A stretch of 64,000 nt of DNA from Peribolospora baueri (Eukaryota > Basidiomycota > Peribolosporomycetes > Peribolosporales > Peribolosporaceae). Below, piece after piece: positions 45,543-56,928 of this stretch (position 1 is the stretch's first letter; every line of letters begins with the position of its first letter). The DNA lies in assembly GCA_029717555.1 (NCBI GenBank), contig JAMDHS010000004.1:186001-250000 (forward strand). The letters run 5' to 3'. A model generated the notes under the pieces. That model was given only the letters and a program-made list of their open reading frames with translations. It had not been told where the DNA came from and ran no database searches. The position numbers were made by a program, and so were the translations under genes.

Positions 45543-48479
45543 ATGTCACCCTCTTCGCCCACTCCGCAGAAGTCCATCGCCGACACCGAGCCACCTGCCT
45601 ACGAGCGCCCGTCCATCCCCGCCCGGATCGTTGATGGGTGGAAGTGGATTATCGGATATGATCAAACGCCGGCCAACCGGCTCGGAGTGCAATCTGTTAC
45701 CACTTGGGACTACGTCCGCGACAGTAGCTCTGGAGGCGGCAATTTGGTACGTGTCCGTGCCACTCTGATTCGATGAAGAACCGTGAATGGAGAGGCTCTC
45801 GATTGCGTTCTGGTCTCCCTCGCTGACGTTCGTCTCTCTGCTTTCCTCGTCCACCTGTTAGATCCTCGAGTACCTTCGTTCCCTGTTCCCCTTCTTTCGG
45901 TGGATCACTCGCTACAACAGAAAATGGCTCCTCGGCGACCTCATCGCAGGCATCACCGTCGGTCTCGTCGTCGTCCCTCAGTCCATGTCCTACGCTGGCA
46001 TCGCCACGCTTGACGCCCAGTACGGCCTCTATTCTTCCTTCATCGGCGTCTTCGTCTACGCTCTCTTCGCCACCTCCAAGGACGTCACCATCGGCCCCGT
46101 CGCCGTCATGAGCTTGCAGACCGCCCAGGTCATCAAGACCGTTCACAGCACGGCTGGCGGAGAGAAGTACACCAACGCCGAGATCGCCACCGCCCTCGCC
46201 TTCATCTGCGGCTTCATCGTCCTCGGCATCGGTCTGCTTCGGATCGGTTGGATCGTCGAGTTCATCCCTGCGCCCGCCGTCTCTGGCTTCATGACCGGAT
46301 CCGCGTTCACTATCGCCGCCGGTCAAGTTCCAGGTCTTCTCGGCACAAACAACCTCTTCGAGTAAGTTCGCTGGCCATACACCGTACCACTTCACCATTC
46401 TGCTCTCGTGCCGCCTCGCTGATTTTGCCCCTTTCTTTGTCATTGGAAGTACGCGTTCCGCGACGCACCTCGTAATCATCAATACTCTCAAGCATCTGCC
46501 CCAAACGAACTGGAACGCGGCCTTCGGTTTGCCCGCGCTCGCTTTCCTCTACATCGCCCGCTCGGGCCTCAACTGGGCCGGCCGGAGATACCCAAAGACG
46601 GCACGGCTCACCTTCTTCGCTGTCGTGTTGCGCAACGCGTTCGTCATCATCGTCTTCACCATCGCGAGCAGGCTCTGGTGCGGACAATACTCTTCCAAGC
46701 ACTACCCCATCCAGATCCTCAAGACTGTACCTCGCGGTTTCCAGCACGTCGGTCCTCCTGTCATCGACTCGAAGCTACTCAGCATGATGGGCTCTCAGCT
46801 TCCCGTCTCCTGCATCGTCCTCCTCCTCGAGCACATCGCCATCTCCAAGTCCTTCGGCCGCCTCAACAACTACAAGATCAATCCCAACCAGGAGCTCGTC
46901 GCCATCGGCGTCACCAACACCGTAGGTTCCGCCTTCAACGCCTACGCCGCCACAGGATCCTTCTCCCGCAGCGCCATCAAAAGCAAATCCGGCGTTCGCA
47001 CTCCCGCCGCCGGCTGGATCACCGGCATCGTAGTACTCATCGCCTTGTACGCCCTCACTGGCACGTTCTACTGGATCCCCAACGCCACTCTGGCTGCCGT
47101 CATCATCCATGCCGTTGGCGATCTGATCGCGAGCCCGAGGCAGATCTACAAGTTCTGGCAGGTCAGCCCGTTCGAGTGTGAGTACCTTTTTTTTTTTTGC
47201 TTTCCGAACGTACGCGTCCGAGCCGAGTCGTCTCTCTTTCTGCCCTTACCGAGGCGCAAGCTGACGGCGATTTGTTTTCAAACTCTTCGGCCCGCCGGCA
47301 GTTTTCATCTTCTGGGCTTCCGTCTTCGTCTCTATCTTCAAGTCGCTCGACTGGGGCATTTACGTCTCCGTTATCGCCTCCGCCATCCTCCTCCTCGTCC
47401 GCATCGCCCGCCCCCGTGGAGCGTTCCTAGGCCGTGTGCGCGTGTATCACTCGGACGACGAACGGAAGGTCCGAAGCGTCTTCGTCCCTCTCACCCCATC
47501 CGGTATGACTCACCCGCACATCAACGTTGAAGCTCCGCCGCCCGGCGTGATCGTCTACCGATTCGAGGAGGCGTTCACCTACCCTAACGCCGCCTACCTC
47601 ACCGACGTCATCCTTGACAAGGCCAAGCGGGTCACCCGGCCGGGTAAGTCGGCCAAGTACGCCAACAACGGTGACCGTCCGTGGAACGATCCGGGCCCGA
47701 ACCCGCCCTGGGTACGCAAGGTGGGCGGCTGGTTCACGTTCGGCCGGAAGCGCGAAGCGGTCAAAGAGGCAATCGCGGAAGAAAGCGAGGAGGAGGACCC
47801 GCGACCTCTGCTTAAGGCGCTCGTGCTCGATTTCTCCGGCGTGAGCAACGTGGACACCACCTCCGTCCAGGCGCTCATCGACACGCGCAAGGCACTCGAG
47901 CTCTACGCCGACGCCGAGGTCGAGTTCCACTTCGCCAGCATCCTTTCGCCTTGGATCAAGCGTGCCCTCCTCGCCGGCGCCTTTGGCACCGGCACCCCTC
48001 ACCATGCCCGACCCATCGAGGTTGCCGCCGTCGTGCCCCAGCGAGACGCTGTGTCGGAGGAGACGCGACTGCAGCGAGAACGCGAGGCGCTCATCCGAAG
48101 ACAGAACAGTCGCGCGGCTGCCCGCGCGGCCGCGGATGAGGCGACGTTCGTCCCTCCGAGCGACATGGAAGACGTCGAACGGCTTGAGACGCGATGGAGG
48201 GATCGCGCGGGCGATGTCGAGGCTGGGGCGCGCCTGGACATGGATCGACGGCCGGGCATCGTGATGGAGGAAGAGGACGAGCCGGCCGTGTACTCGGTCA
48301 GCATGGACGACGACAAGAGCCGAGGCGAGGCGGGAGCAGACGGGTCGCCGGAGGGGGCGGGCGCGCTGAGCGTCGCCAGCAAGACTGTCCCCGTCCTCGC
48401 CGAGTCGAACCTCACGCCCTTCTTGCACTTCGACCTCGAGAGCGCCGTAGAGGCCGCCGCGGGATGTCGCTGGCTCTGA
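45543..48479 (+). CDS. Sulfate permease, SulP/SLC26 family
   Basis: High-affinity proton/sulfate symport at the plasma membrane, feeding sulfate assimilation. After a 67-residue tail, exon 2 opens the membrane domain: RWITRYNRKWLLGDLIAGITVGLVVVPQSMSYA (SulP signature), YGLYSSFIGVFVYALFATSKDVTIGPVAVMSL, and FIPAPAVSGFMTGSAFTI. Later come LLLEHIAISKSFGRLNNYKINPNQELVAIG, NTVGSAFNAYAATGSFSRSAIKSKSGVRTP, and WIPNATLAAVIIHAVGDLI. The cytosolic STAS domain includes VIVYRFEEAFTYPNA and ALVLDFSGVSNVDTTSVQAL. An unusually long Arg/Ala/acidic insert separates STAS parts before NLTPFLHFDLESAVEAA. Four exons; the last is about 1.2 kb. Total about 850 residues. A 42-A run lies 87 bp past the stop. Confidence 0.94.
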
Positions 48480-48561
48480 GCTCGCTTCGCTTTCCGTCTC
48501 CTTCCTTCGTCACACGTTCCCGTCCCATCCTTTCTCTCATTCTGACCCGACGCACAGAACC

Positions 48562-48609
<48 letters not shown>

Positions 48610-49468
48610 TCCATGTCGCCAACTTTGTTTGCGCCGCATTTGTATACCATACCATTTAGTCATCTACCCATCTGCTTGCTCGCCCTTCGCCTTCTCACGC
48701 CAACGTAACAACGAAGCGCTTCCGGAGCGCGCACAATTTTCTTTTTTTTTTCTTGTTTTTATCTCCGGTCCGATCGACGCCCATCGCCCTTCTGTCCATA
48801 CAAGTTCGTGTGACGAAACGAAATCTGGACATTTGTCTGGTCCTTCACAAACTTGCCTCGCTCGCTCCCTCGCTAGGAATCGCACGTTCCTGGTCAGGTC
48901 GATCGGTCGGACCGATTGTCTGAGATGGAGGGATGGATATGTTGGAGTGGGGAGACCCAGACAGCCGGAATCTGATCTTTTCCTTCTCGCTCGACGAGGG
49001 AGGGACTCGACTCGACTCGACCAGTCAGTCGTCTTTCTCCTCCCTCGTCCCAGTAGGTGCGTTAACCGGACGGACGACGACGACGACGACGAGTCGATCC
49101 AGATCGAACCAGCTCTTGAAACCGTCGACAATCCTTCCGACTTGGGCGTCTAGCACGAAGAAGCGAGAACAAACACGTGACCAAAGTCGCATTCTCTATA
49201 TAGCCTGACATTTCTCCCCCGATTGGGCGAAAATATATATCTATCTCACACGACGGAAGCTCGGCAGTGCAGTCCTATCTGTCCGACGACGGACCGATGG
49301 GTCCCCTGGGACAGACAAGACAGACTCGTTCCGAGTTTTTGTCACCCTGTAAGACCGGATAATACGCGGCGGCGGCAGCAGCGGCTGGCTCGCGCAGATG
49401 CGAGTCGTCGTCAAGGTAGGGCAGGAGGGTAGCGAGGGTAGAGAAGAGATGCTACGGCGGTTGAACGC
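48480..49468. other. Convergent 3' flanks with poly(A) run
   Basis: Lies between the sulfate permease and PalB/Rim13 genes, which converge. Apart from the poly(A) run and an (ACG)n tract near 49074-49095 nothing is recognised. Confidence 0.5.
48566..48607 (+). repeat. 42-nt poly(A) homopolymer
   Basis: An uninterrupted run of 42 A begins 87 bp after the sulfate permease stop. The flanking sequence is ordinary GC-rich DNA. It may be a slippage tract or of retro-derived origin; the neighbouring gene keeps its introns, so it is not a processed copy. Confidence 0.9.
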
Positions 49469-52400
49469 TTACGCCACCCATCCGATCCGGCTGATGTCGA
49501 CCTTCTCGTCGCCGTACGCCTTGATCTCAAAGTTAGCCTCCATCGAGGGCTCGAAAGCGCTGGCGATTAAAAGGTACTCTCGCGGCTCGAGCCGGACGTT
49601 GTCGATGATCACGCCTGACGGCGCATCGTCGTATGGGCCCGATGACGCGACGACGTCGTGGGAGCGCGTGACGGTCGTGCCGACGGCGGTACATGGGAAC
49701 AGAGAAAGGTTAATCGGTGGCAGCGGTGGAGGCGGCGGCAGAGGCGTGTTCGGTACAAATTGCGAACGCGTGATGCGGGCGGAAGCTTGCATTCGGAAGC
49801 TGTCGAGAGAAGACGGTCACCACGGATTCGCAAGCTCCGTGCGTGGGTCAGCAACGTAGATAGACTGGAAAGGGGACCAAGAGGGGTTGGGATCGTGAAC
49901 GCACACAAACTTTCCAGGCTTGAAGATGCGCACAAGGTATCGCGGATTGTCGTCGTACGTGCTGTGAGACGGTCCGCCGCCAGCCGTGCTTCCGCTTTGC
50001 CTGTGAACCGAGCGCGGGCGGGGCAAGCCAGTGAGGGAGCTTAGCTTCTCTGTACCACAAACCCGTCGAGGCGGTGCGAGTTCCGTCCTGCGAGCGCCAC
50101 CTACCATTCGCCTTTGATGACTTTGCTATACATACCCGCGCCTTCTGACGGCACGGGCTCGATGACGAACGGCAGAGAAGACTCGACTCTGAGGGTGATC
50201 GGGCCCTCCTGGCCAGCCTCAAAGGCGGAACAAATGACGGTGTATGTGCCCGCTGTAGTCGATCGAGATCATATCATACCATATCGACGACACCGACGAT
50301 CAAGGCACGGGGACCAACAAACGTCAGCGCACAAAGTGGGCCGTCAATCCGGCGCTCACCATGGGGTGGAGCGGCATGAGGAGAGGAGAGAGAGACTCAC
50401 GACAAAGGTTCTCAGCGTCACACACGGCGAGAGCGTAGTCGTATTCACCAGAGTCGGCGACAATGTCTCGTTGCAACAGCCTGCACGAAGCAAAAGCGCG
50501 TCGAGTCCTGTCAGCGTGCAAGCATGATCGCGGCCGGTTCCGGCCGAAGGCGTCGGTCAAGGGGGAAGGAGGGAGGGAAGGAAGGAGGGCTCACCTGCCG
50601 ATCCTTCGACCGTCTCCCCGCACAATATGGATGCATATCGTCTGGTCCCTCGCCGATTCCAACGTGAACCTCGCATCCGCTCTCTGATCCGGCGCCGTCT
50701 CGCCGCTTTCCGATTTGAACGGCATGATGGTCAGTCTGTACTGCGGGTTGTTGACGAACGTCGGCTGCGTCGCGTTGCCTCCGGCGGAGCGAATGTTAAA
50801 GTTGGATACGAGCTGCGGAAGGAAGGGAGAGAGGGAGGGATGAGTGGCTCGCTCGAGGGAACGGGTGCGAGAAACGAAGCGACTGGAAAAAAGCGCTTCC
50901 CAAACTGTCCGCAGCAGCAGCAGCTCACTTTGGTCGAATACGCATGTGTTTGAGGAAGATCTCGCAAGGACAAGGCGGCGGTCGAGTAGGCGCTCAGGGT
51001 ATATACGACGTCCACGGCGGGACCTTGACGAGAGACTGCGAGCGTGTACTGTCCGTGTTTGCTTTCTGCGTTGAACCGAATCTGCGCGAGATGGGCGGAG
51101 GAGGGGGGGAGGGAGCGTCGGAAAACGGAGCTGACGTCAGCCAAGCCCGAGCCCGAGCCTGCGTGACAAAGGCGGGTGTAGTGTAGCCATGTAAATGGAA
51201 GACTTGCGACGCACCAGGGTATGAGTCCCATTCATGTATTGGCCCTGGGGTGACACGAAGAAGCGAAGGGCACGTTCGTCAGCACGCTCATACGTCCTTG
51301 ATTCAGTCGGAAAAAAAAAACGAACTGACTATCTTCTTCGCCAGCCGCGATTTCGCTATCCTCCGATCATCCTCTTGCTCAAAGACGTGCACAGTGACCC
51401 AATCCATGGAGCTGTCCGTCAAATTCCTCCTACTGACATGTCGTATCAGCAAGAGCCAGACCTCGCATCCCTTTTCGGATAACGGGGGAGCGCCAGGAGG
51501 AGGCGTGACGGTCAGGCGGTACTGCGGGTTTTGTCCTGAACGGGATGGAATGGCCGGAAAGAGGGGGGGGGACGTTTAGGTGCATGCACCATGTCCAAGG
51601 GAGGGAGACAGGCGAGAAGGCATGGCCGGCTTTGACTCACCGACATTGCGAAGTGATTGGGAGCGAGGCAGGACGCTGCCCCTCCAGATACTGAGCAGAG
51701 GCGGTCGTGAAGAGGCGACTCGATTTAGCACGGCATAAGAAGCGGAAGAAGCAGGAACGGGGGCGGGGGCGGCTCACGAATGGATGGAGAGGGAGTGGTT
51801 GAAAACGTCGGGATTCCAGTTGAGGTAGATGGACTCGAATCGGTAACAAAGTTGATCCCAGCTGACCACGAACACGTCTGCGCGGGATGGGACGAGCGGG
51901 AGAAGCGGGAAGGAGGCGACGAGGCGACGAAGCGACGAAGCGACGGTGAGCGACGGAGCGGGGAACACTAGCGCGAACGGGACGCTCTCTTTTCCGGTCG
52001 GTCGACTGGAGAACTCGCCTTGCGTCTCTTTCACGTCGTCCGGTAGGGCTTCTCTGAGCTCGCGCGTCCATTCCCCCTCGTTCTCCTCCGCAGTGGAGGC
52101 CATGAACGACGAGCGGACGTCCGTCGGCCAAGGGTTCATGAGGACAACCTGACGAAGATGGGCCGACTCGCGGACATCTGCACACGCCGAGGTGTTGCGG
52201 TCGTCGTCGATCCGGGCAGACTAAGGGTGAGCGGAAGGGCAAGGGAGGGTAGGAATACGCTTGCTCGCTCACCTAGGACGGCATAACAGTGACCGGGGAT
52301 GAGGCCGGTCGCGTCGGCTTTCGGCGGGCCGTAGCTCCTTTCATTTTTCTTTGCAGTTCCAACGGTAATCAAGCAATCGCCTGAACAGAGAGGTGTGGGT

Positions 52401-55035
52401 GAAAACGTTAGCGTTAGCGTCAGCGTCGAAAAAAGCGGACGTGCCGGACCAGTTCGATGATTATCGCGCTCACCACCACGAAAGCCGTCCAGAATCCGGG
52501 CCCATGTCTTCTCGCGTTTGAAATCGGAGCTGCAGTAAACGGAGGAGGAGGTCAGCGGCGGCACTACGGCATGGGTGCGGCGGTCGAAAAAGTGGGCAGA
52601 CGGGACGGGGACTGACTTTTGCAAGAAAATCTGCTCGGGAACCCAACCGGTGAGGGCGCTGAAGGGGGGAGGGGGGGGAAGAAAGAGACGAGAAGTGGTT
52701 GGTTGGATGAGGGACGGAACGGCGGGGCAACGAGCACGCACTATAGGTCTATGCTCGACGTTCTGTAGGGGACGAGAGGCGATTCTAGGTGAGCGGACAC
52801 TTAGAAGAAGGAGAGCGGTCCGTCGATCGCAAGGATAGGTAAGTCGAAGCAATGCTCACGATCCTCCAAAGTCATATCCTCCCATCAGCTTGAGGTACTG
52901 CACGAGAAGACCCGAGGGACGAAACGCGACGCGACGCGACCGGAAGGAGGTAAGCGGGAAAAAACGACGTGCAATTCGGGACGGGGACGAGGACGAGGAA
53001 AAAGAGGCAACATCCGCCCCGTCGCGTCCGCTCACTCACCGCCTTCTCCAATAGCGCGGGCCACAGCTGTCGACCGTCGCGTGTGGAGGCGCAGGCGAGC
53101 CGGCCATCCGGGTAGGTGGGAAGCCTGTCGTCGATGGCTGTGGAGTGAAGGGGAGTGAGAAGAACGCCGGCGGGGGAGCACAAGGCGACAAGGCTCACTG
53201 ATCTACGAGGAGGAAGACAAAAGTTGGACGTCGGCCAAGAACGACGTGGAAATCGCAAAAAAAAAAAGTGAGCTTGACGATCAGTCCCAACAAACTTGCC
53301 AGCCGAACTCGACTCCGACTCTGCCACCCACCTTTCTCCAATCGCCGTTCATGAGGAGTTTGACGACGTATTTGCCATTGGCGCTCGTGCGTGGCAGGCC
53401 GGACTCGTCGCGAGGATATAGGCTAGAGGCGATGAGCTGCCGGGGGCGTAACGGGCACGGGGTCAGCTTGGCGACGTCCTTTCGAGTCGAGTGGAGACCA
53501 GTGCAGTCACTGAAATCGACTCGAGTTGAGAACCAGTGCAGTCACTGACTGACCTTGGAGCCCCACCTACGATCATGCTCAGCAGTAACAGAAAGGGCAG
53601 CGACAAAAGTACAATCCGGCACGACATCCTGTACGACCTCTCGACCGCTCAGTGGCTGTACTCGAGAGCGATCCCAGACGACTGTGATGCCTTCTTTCTT
53701 GTGATCGTCGGCAGAGGCGTTTGGAGGGAGGGGGAGGGGCGATGGGCGGCGGTATTCGACGCGCTGGGAGGTCTGGGCGCGGCAGAGGGGGATCTCTGGG
53801 TCTGGGTCGCTGAGAGGTGCAAGAGGGGATGACAGAAGGGAAAGGGTGAGCACGGCGGCGTGCTGACAAAAACACATGACATGTTCGACACTCACACGAA
53901 CGGCTTTCGCATCGGGCCTACCTCAAACTCGGACGGGGCGGGATCAAAGGTCCATGAGGGGTGACGGGCGTTATTGATGGTGGTAGAGATGGAGAGCGCA
54001 TAGGACTGCTCCTCTGAGGTGGGCAGGGGAGGAGAAAGGGCAGTCAGCGTCGGCTCGGACTCGGGCTGGGATGCGAACTGAAAAAGTCGGACGCTCACCC
54101 GGGGCCAAGTTCAATCTATCGACCTCCCTCAGTTGGCCGGTGGCGACGGCGCCGGGGGCGAGGGCGAAGTTGTGGGCGGAGGTGGTGGAAGGGGCGTCGG
54201 CGGCCTTGCCCCTGGCCCTCTTAATCTTCTCGGCGCGCTGGAGGACCTTTGCGGCGGCGGCCTTGAGCTGAGCGCGGGCGGCGGTGACGTCGGCAGGGAG
54301 CTCGGCGGTGAAGATGGTGGTGAGGGAGGCGGCGGTGGTGGAAGGGCGCTGGGCGCCAGGCTGGCGCGGGCGGAGGAAGTCGGGGACGGGAGGGGGCGAG
54401 GAGCGGGACTGGTCCGGGGGCTTGCGCCAGTCGATGTTGCGTACGCAGAAGATGTAGGCCTGTCCGGCGCGAATGTAGGCCTCGTATGCAGAGGAGTAGG
54501 ACTTTGCGAACTCGAGCGTTGCGGCGCGGGAAGCGACGGTCTGAGGGGGATTTAAAGGGGGAAGAAAAGAGAGATGGAGGGGGAAGAAAAGAGAGATGGA
54601 GGGGGAGGAAAAGAGAGATGGAGGGGGAGGAAAAGAGAGATGAAGGAGGATGTGTTTGAGCGTTCGAGTCTGTCCGTCTTTCACTCTGCCTGTCTGTCTG
54701 TCTGACTGCCAGTCAGTCTGTCTGCCTACGTATCTACGTATCTACGTATCTACCTATCTATCTGTTCCTGTTTCTGTCTTTTAGTCTTCCTGTCCGTCTT
54801 TCTACCTACTTATCTCTTTCAGTCTTTCTGTCCGTCTGTCCGTCCGTCCATCTGTCTACCTATCTATCTAAAGTATCTGTCTAGCCTGGTCTGGCCTGTG
54901 AACAGCCAGCGAACAACCGATGAAACGCACCTGAGCAAACTTGATCCTGTCGTCCCAAAGACTTGCCCTGCCGTCTGGGTCTGACGGCAGTGCGCCGGTG
55001 CCGGTGACGACATGGGGCGGGATGTCGGCGCTCAT
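49469..55035 (-). CDS. RIM13: PalB/Rim13-type calpain-like cysteine protease
   Basis: Signalling protease of the ambient-pH (PacC/Rim101) pathway, recruited to ESCRT-III at endosomes. The N-terminus carries an MIT-like helical region (FAKSYSSAYEAYIRAGQAYIF, TAARAQLKAAAAKVLQRAEKIKRA). The calpain core has the catalytic Cys in VVPDCTFVAALSV, then LIASSLYPRD, GKYVVKLLMNGDW, YLKLMGGYDFGGS, DLYALTGWVPEQ, the catalytic His in GHCYAVL and Asn in LMNPW, followed by LNWNPDVFNHSL. The C-terminal calpain-C2-like modules repeat NPQYRLT (twice), PTFVNNPQYRL, and AGTYTVICSAFEAGQEGP, ending VDISRIGWVA. At least fifteen short exons. ATG at 55035 (MSADIPPHVV) starts exon 1; intron 1 (about 54542-54930) holds tandem repeats. 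About 900 residues, normal. All three catalytic residues are present. Confidence 0.9.
53497..53548. repeat. 17-bp direct repeat in a PalB/Rim13 intron
   Basis: ACCAGTGCAGTCACTGA occurs at 53497-53513 and 53532-53548 between two calpain-core exons. Short duplication in intronic sequence. Confidence 0.8.
54557..54644. repeat. Four tandem 22-bp repeats inside PalB/Rim13 intron 1
   Basis: Units at 54557-54578, 54579-54600, 54601-54622 and 54623-54644 share the core AAGAGAGATGGA. The last two differ by A-to-G in the middle and the fourth ends GAA. Further 5' in the same intron (54660-54880) are GTCT/TATC-type tetranucleotide repeats. The intron is about 390 nt, long for this genome. Confidence 0.85.
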
Positions 55036-56928
55036 CTTGCTCTCTCGTTCCCGAGGACGAGGGCGGCGGCGGTGGTGGTGGTGACGGTGGTGTGGTGGTC
55101 GTCGTTGTCGTCGTCGTCGTGGTGGTCTGTGTCTGTGTCGGTGTGTCCATGTATATGCTCTTCATCCGCGTTGCGAGTTGCTTCCTATGAGCGAGATTGC
55201 GGTGCGATCCACAACTTCGGGTCAGACGGCCCGGCGAATGCGCTTCCGCAGGCTTGAGCTGCGGGGCCACGGAGGTGGTTCGCTTGTGCGGTGCGAGTGC
55301 GTCGGCGTCTGTGTATGTCCGTGTCTTTCAGTCAGTCGCTCATTTGGTGTCTGTCTTTTCTGTCTGCCCATTTCCGTCTCCGTCTCCGTCTCCGTCTGTC
55401 TGTCGTTGTCCGTCTGTGTCAGCACATCTCGCTTGCAACCCCGTCGTCCCGCAGGCGCGGCCAAAAATGGCCGCCGAGTCGCTGCTGACATCCGCCCGCG
55501 CGTCAGACCACCACCACCAACACCACCACCAGAGCAGGAGCAGCAACGGCAACGGCGGCGGGCGAAAGAGGGAGCGACCCAAATCGAGCGAGTCGCCAAG
55601 TCGAAGCACCAACTCATTTCTTTCTGCCCGCTCCACCTCCCTCCCTCCCTCCCTCCCAACCGACCGGCCATCGGACGGACCGGACGGGAGCCCATTAAGT
55701 TAGCCGCCGCCCCGCGCCGCAGCCCGCGCTTGGTTGGTTGGTTCCCTTATGAGCGAAAGGCCGTCCGTCCATATGTGTCCTATCCTACGCAGTCCGCAGC
55801 CGTCGTTGTCGTCGCGGGTGCGCCTGCCTGATCTGATATCGGCGGATGAGGCGACTCATGGCGACGCGACGCGGCGCGAGGTGAGGGAGGTGAGGGAGGC
55901 GGAGACAGACACAGAGACATATGTACAACGCAAGCATACACATCCATCCATACGCCCATGCATCCATACAAATCCACACATACATCCTTACACACTCACA
56001 CACACACATACATCCATACGTGCATACTACACACGTACGAGCGTTTACACAGCCGACCCAAGTCCAGGCAAGCCCAAGCGTTAGCAAGCCAGCTAGCTAG
56101 CTAGTTGGCAAGGATGAGCAAGCGAGCGACCGAGCGAGGGAGGGAGAGGGAGATGATGGACGGACGGAAACGCTCGCTCTGCTTCCTTTTCCTCTTGCCC
56201 CTCGCCTCGCCTCGCCTTGCGTCGCCTCGCGTCGCGGCACGTAATCTTCCATGACCCATCCTATGAACCGACCGTTCGGATGTCCCGGGCAACTTACTCA
56301 AAGCCAAAGTCAAAGCCAAAGCCAGAGTCAAAGCCAAAGCCAAAGCCAAGCCAAGCGAGGCGACGAGAGGTAAGGGCAAGCGAGATGCGAGACGGGCGGG
56401 CGAGGGTGAGGGCGCGCCCCAACGCACCGGTCGGTCGGCTACTTAGCGCCGGTCGCAAACCCTCCATCCCATCATCGTCCTTCGCCCTTCGCCCTCGCCG
56501 TCGCCCCCGTCGTCAAGCGGCCACACCACAACCCGCTTAGGCACCCGCAATCGTATTACAGCTAGCTGCAGCTTCGGCGATGGAGCGATAGATAGATAGA
56601 TGGGAACGACATGCTTTATTTTTTTTCTTCCTTCCCCTCGTCCTGCTTCGCGCGGCGCAGGCAAGAAAGAAAGAAAGACAGAAAGAAAGAAACAGGGAGG
56701 GGGTCTGATCGAGACGGACAAGTAGACAGACAGACAGGATACCAAGGAAGAATGTGAGTGGGGGTTCGTCGAGTCGAGTCGAAAAAGGGTCGGATCGGAT
56801 CAGATCAGATCAGATGAAAAAACGAGCAAAAGGAGGCAAAGGAAGAAAAGGCAAAAAAAGGATGCGATGCGCGGACGATGCGAGGGGACGAAAAAGAGGG
56901 GAAAAAAATCGGAAGCACGGTCGCTCGT
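55036..56928. other. 1.9-kb repeat-rich region upstream of PalB/Rim13
   Basis: No gene supported. The interval is full of simple sequence: GGT/GTC runs (55068-55140), CCGTCT (55374-55395), CATC/CATA-type repeats (55940-56020), a degenerate CAAAGC hexamer array (56298-56355), and GAAA runs (56664-56690). Long open frames are all low-complexity. It probably contains the PalB/Rim13 promoter on the left and the CLU1 3' flank on the right. Confidence 0.5.
56298..56355. repeat. Degenerate (CAAAGC)n hexamer array
   Basis: About ten units of CAAAGC with CAAAGT, CAGAGT and CAAGC variants in tandem. Intergenic, no gene association. Confidence 0.8.

Noticed and set aside
47427-48428. 333-codon minus-strand frame opposite the sulfate permease
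   Set aside because: Antisense shadow over the STAS-coding exon.
49074-49095. (ACG)n tract considered as a coding Asp/Thr repeat
   Set aside because: It lies between convergent genes with no exon context.
55036-56928. Possible gene in the 1.9-kb repeat-rich interval
   Set aside because: All open frames are simple-sequence; no conserved protein segment or splice pattern found.
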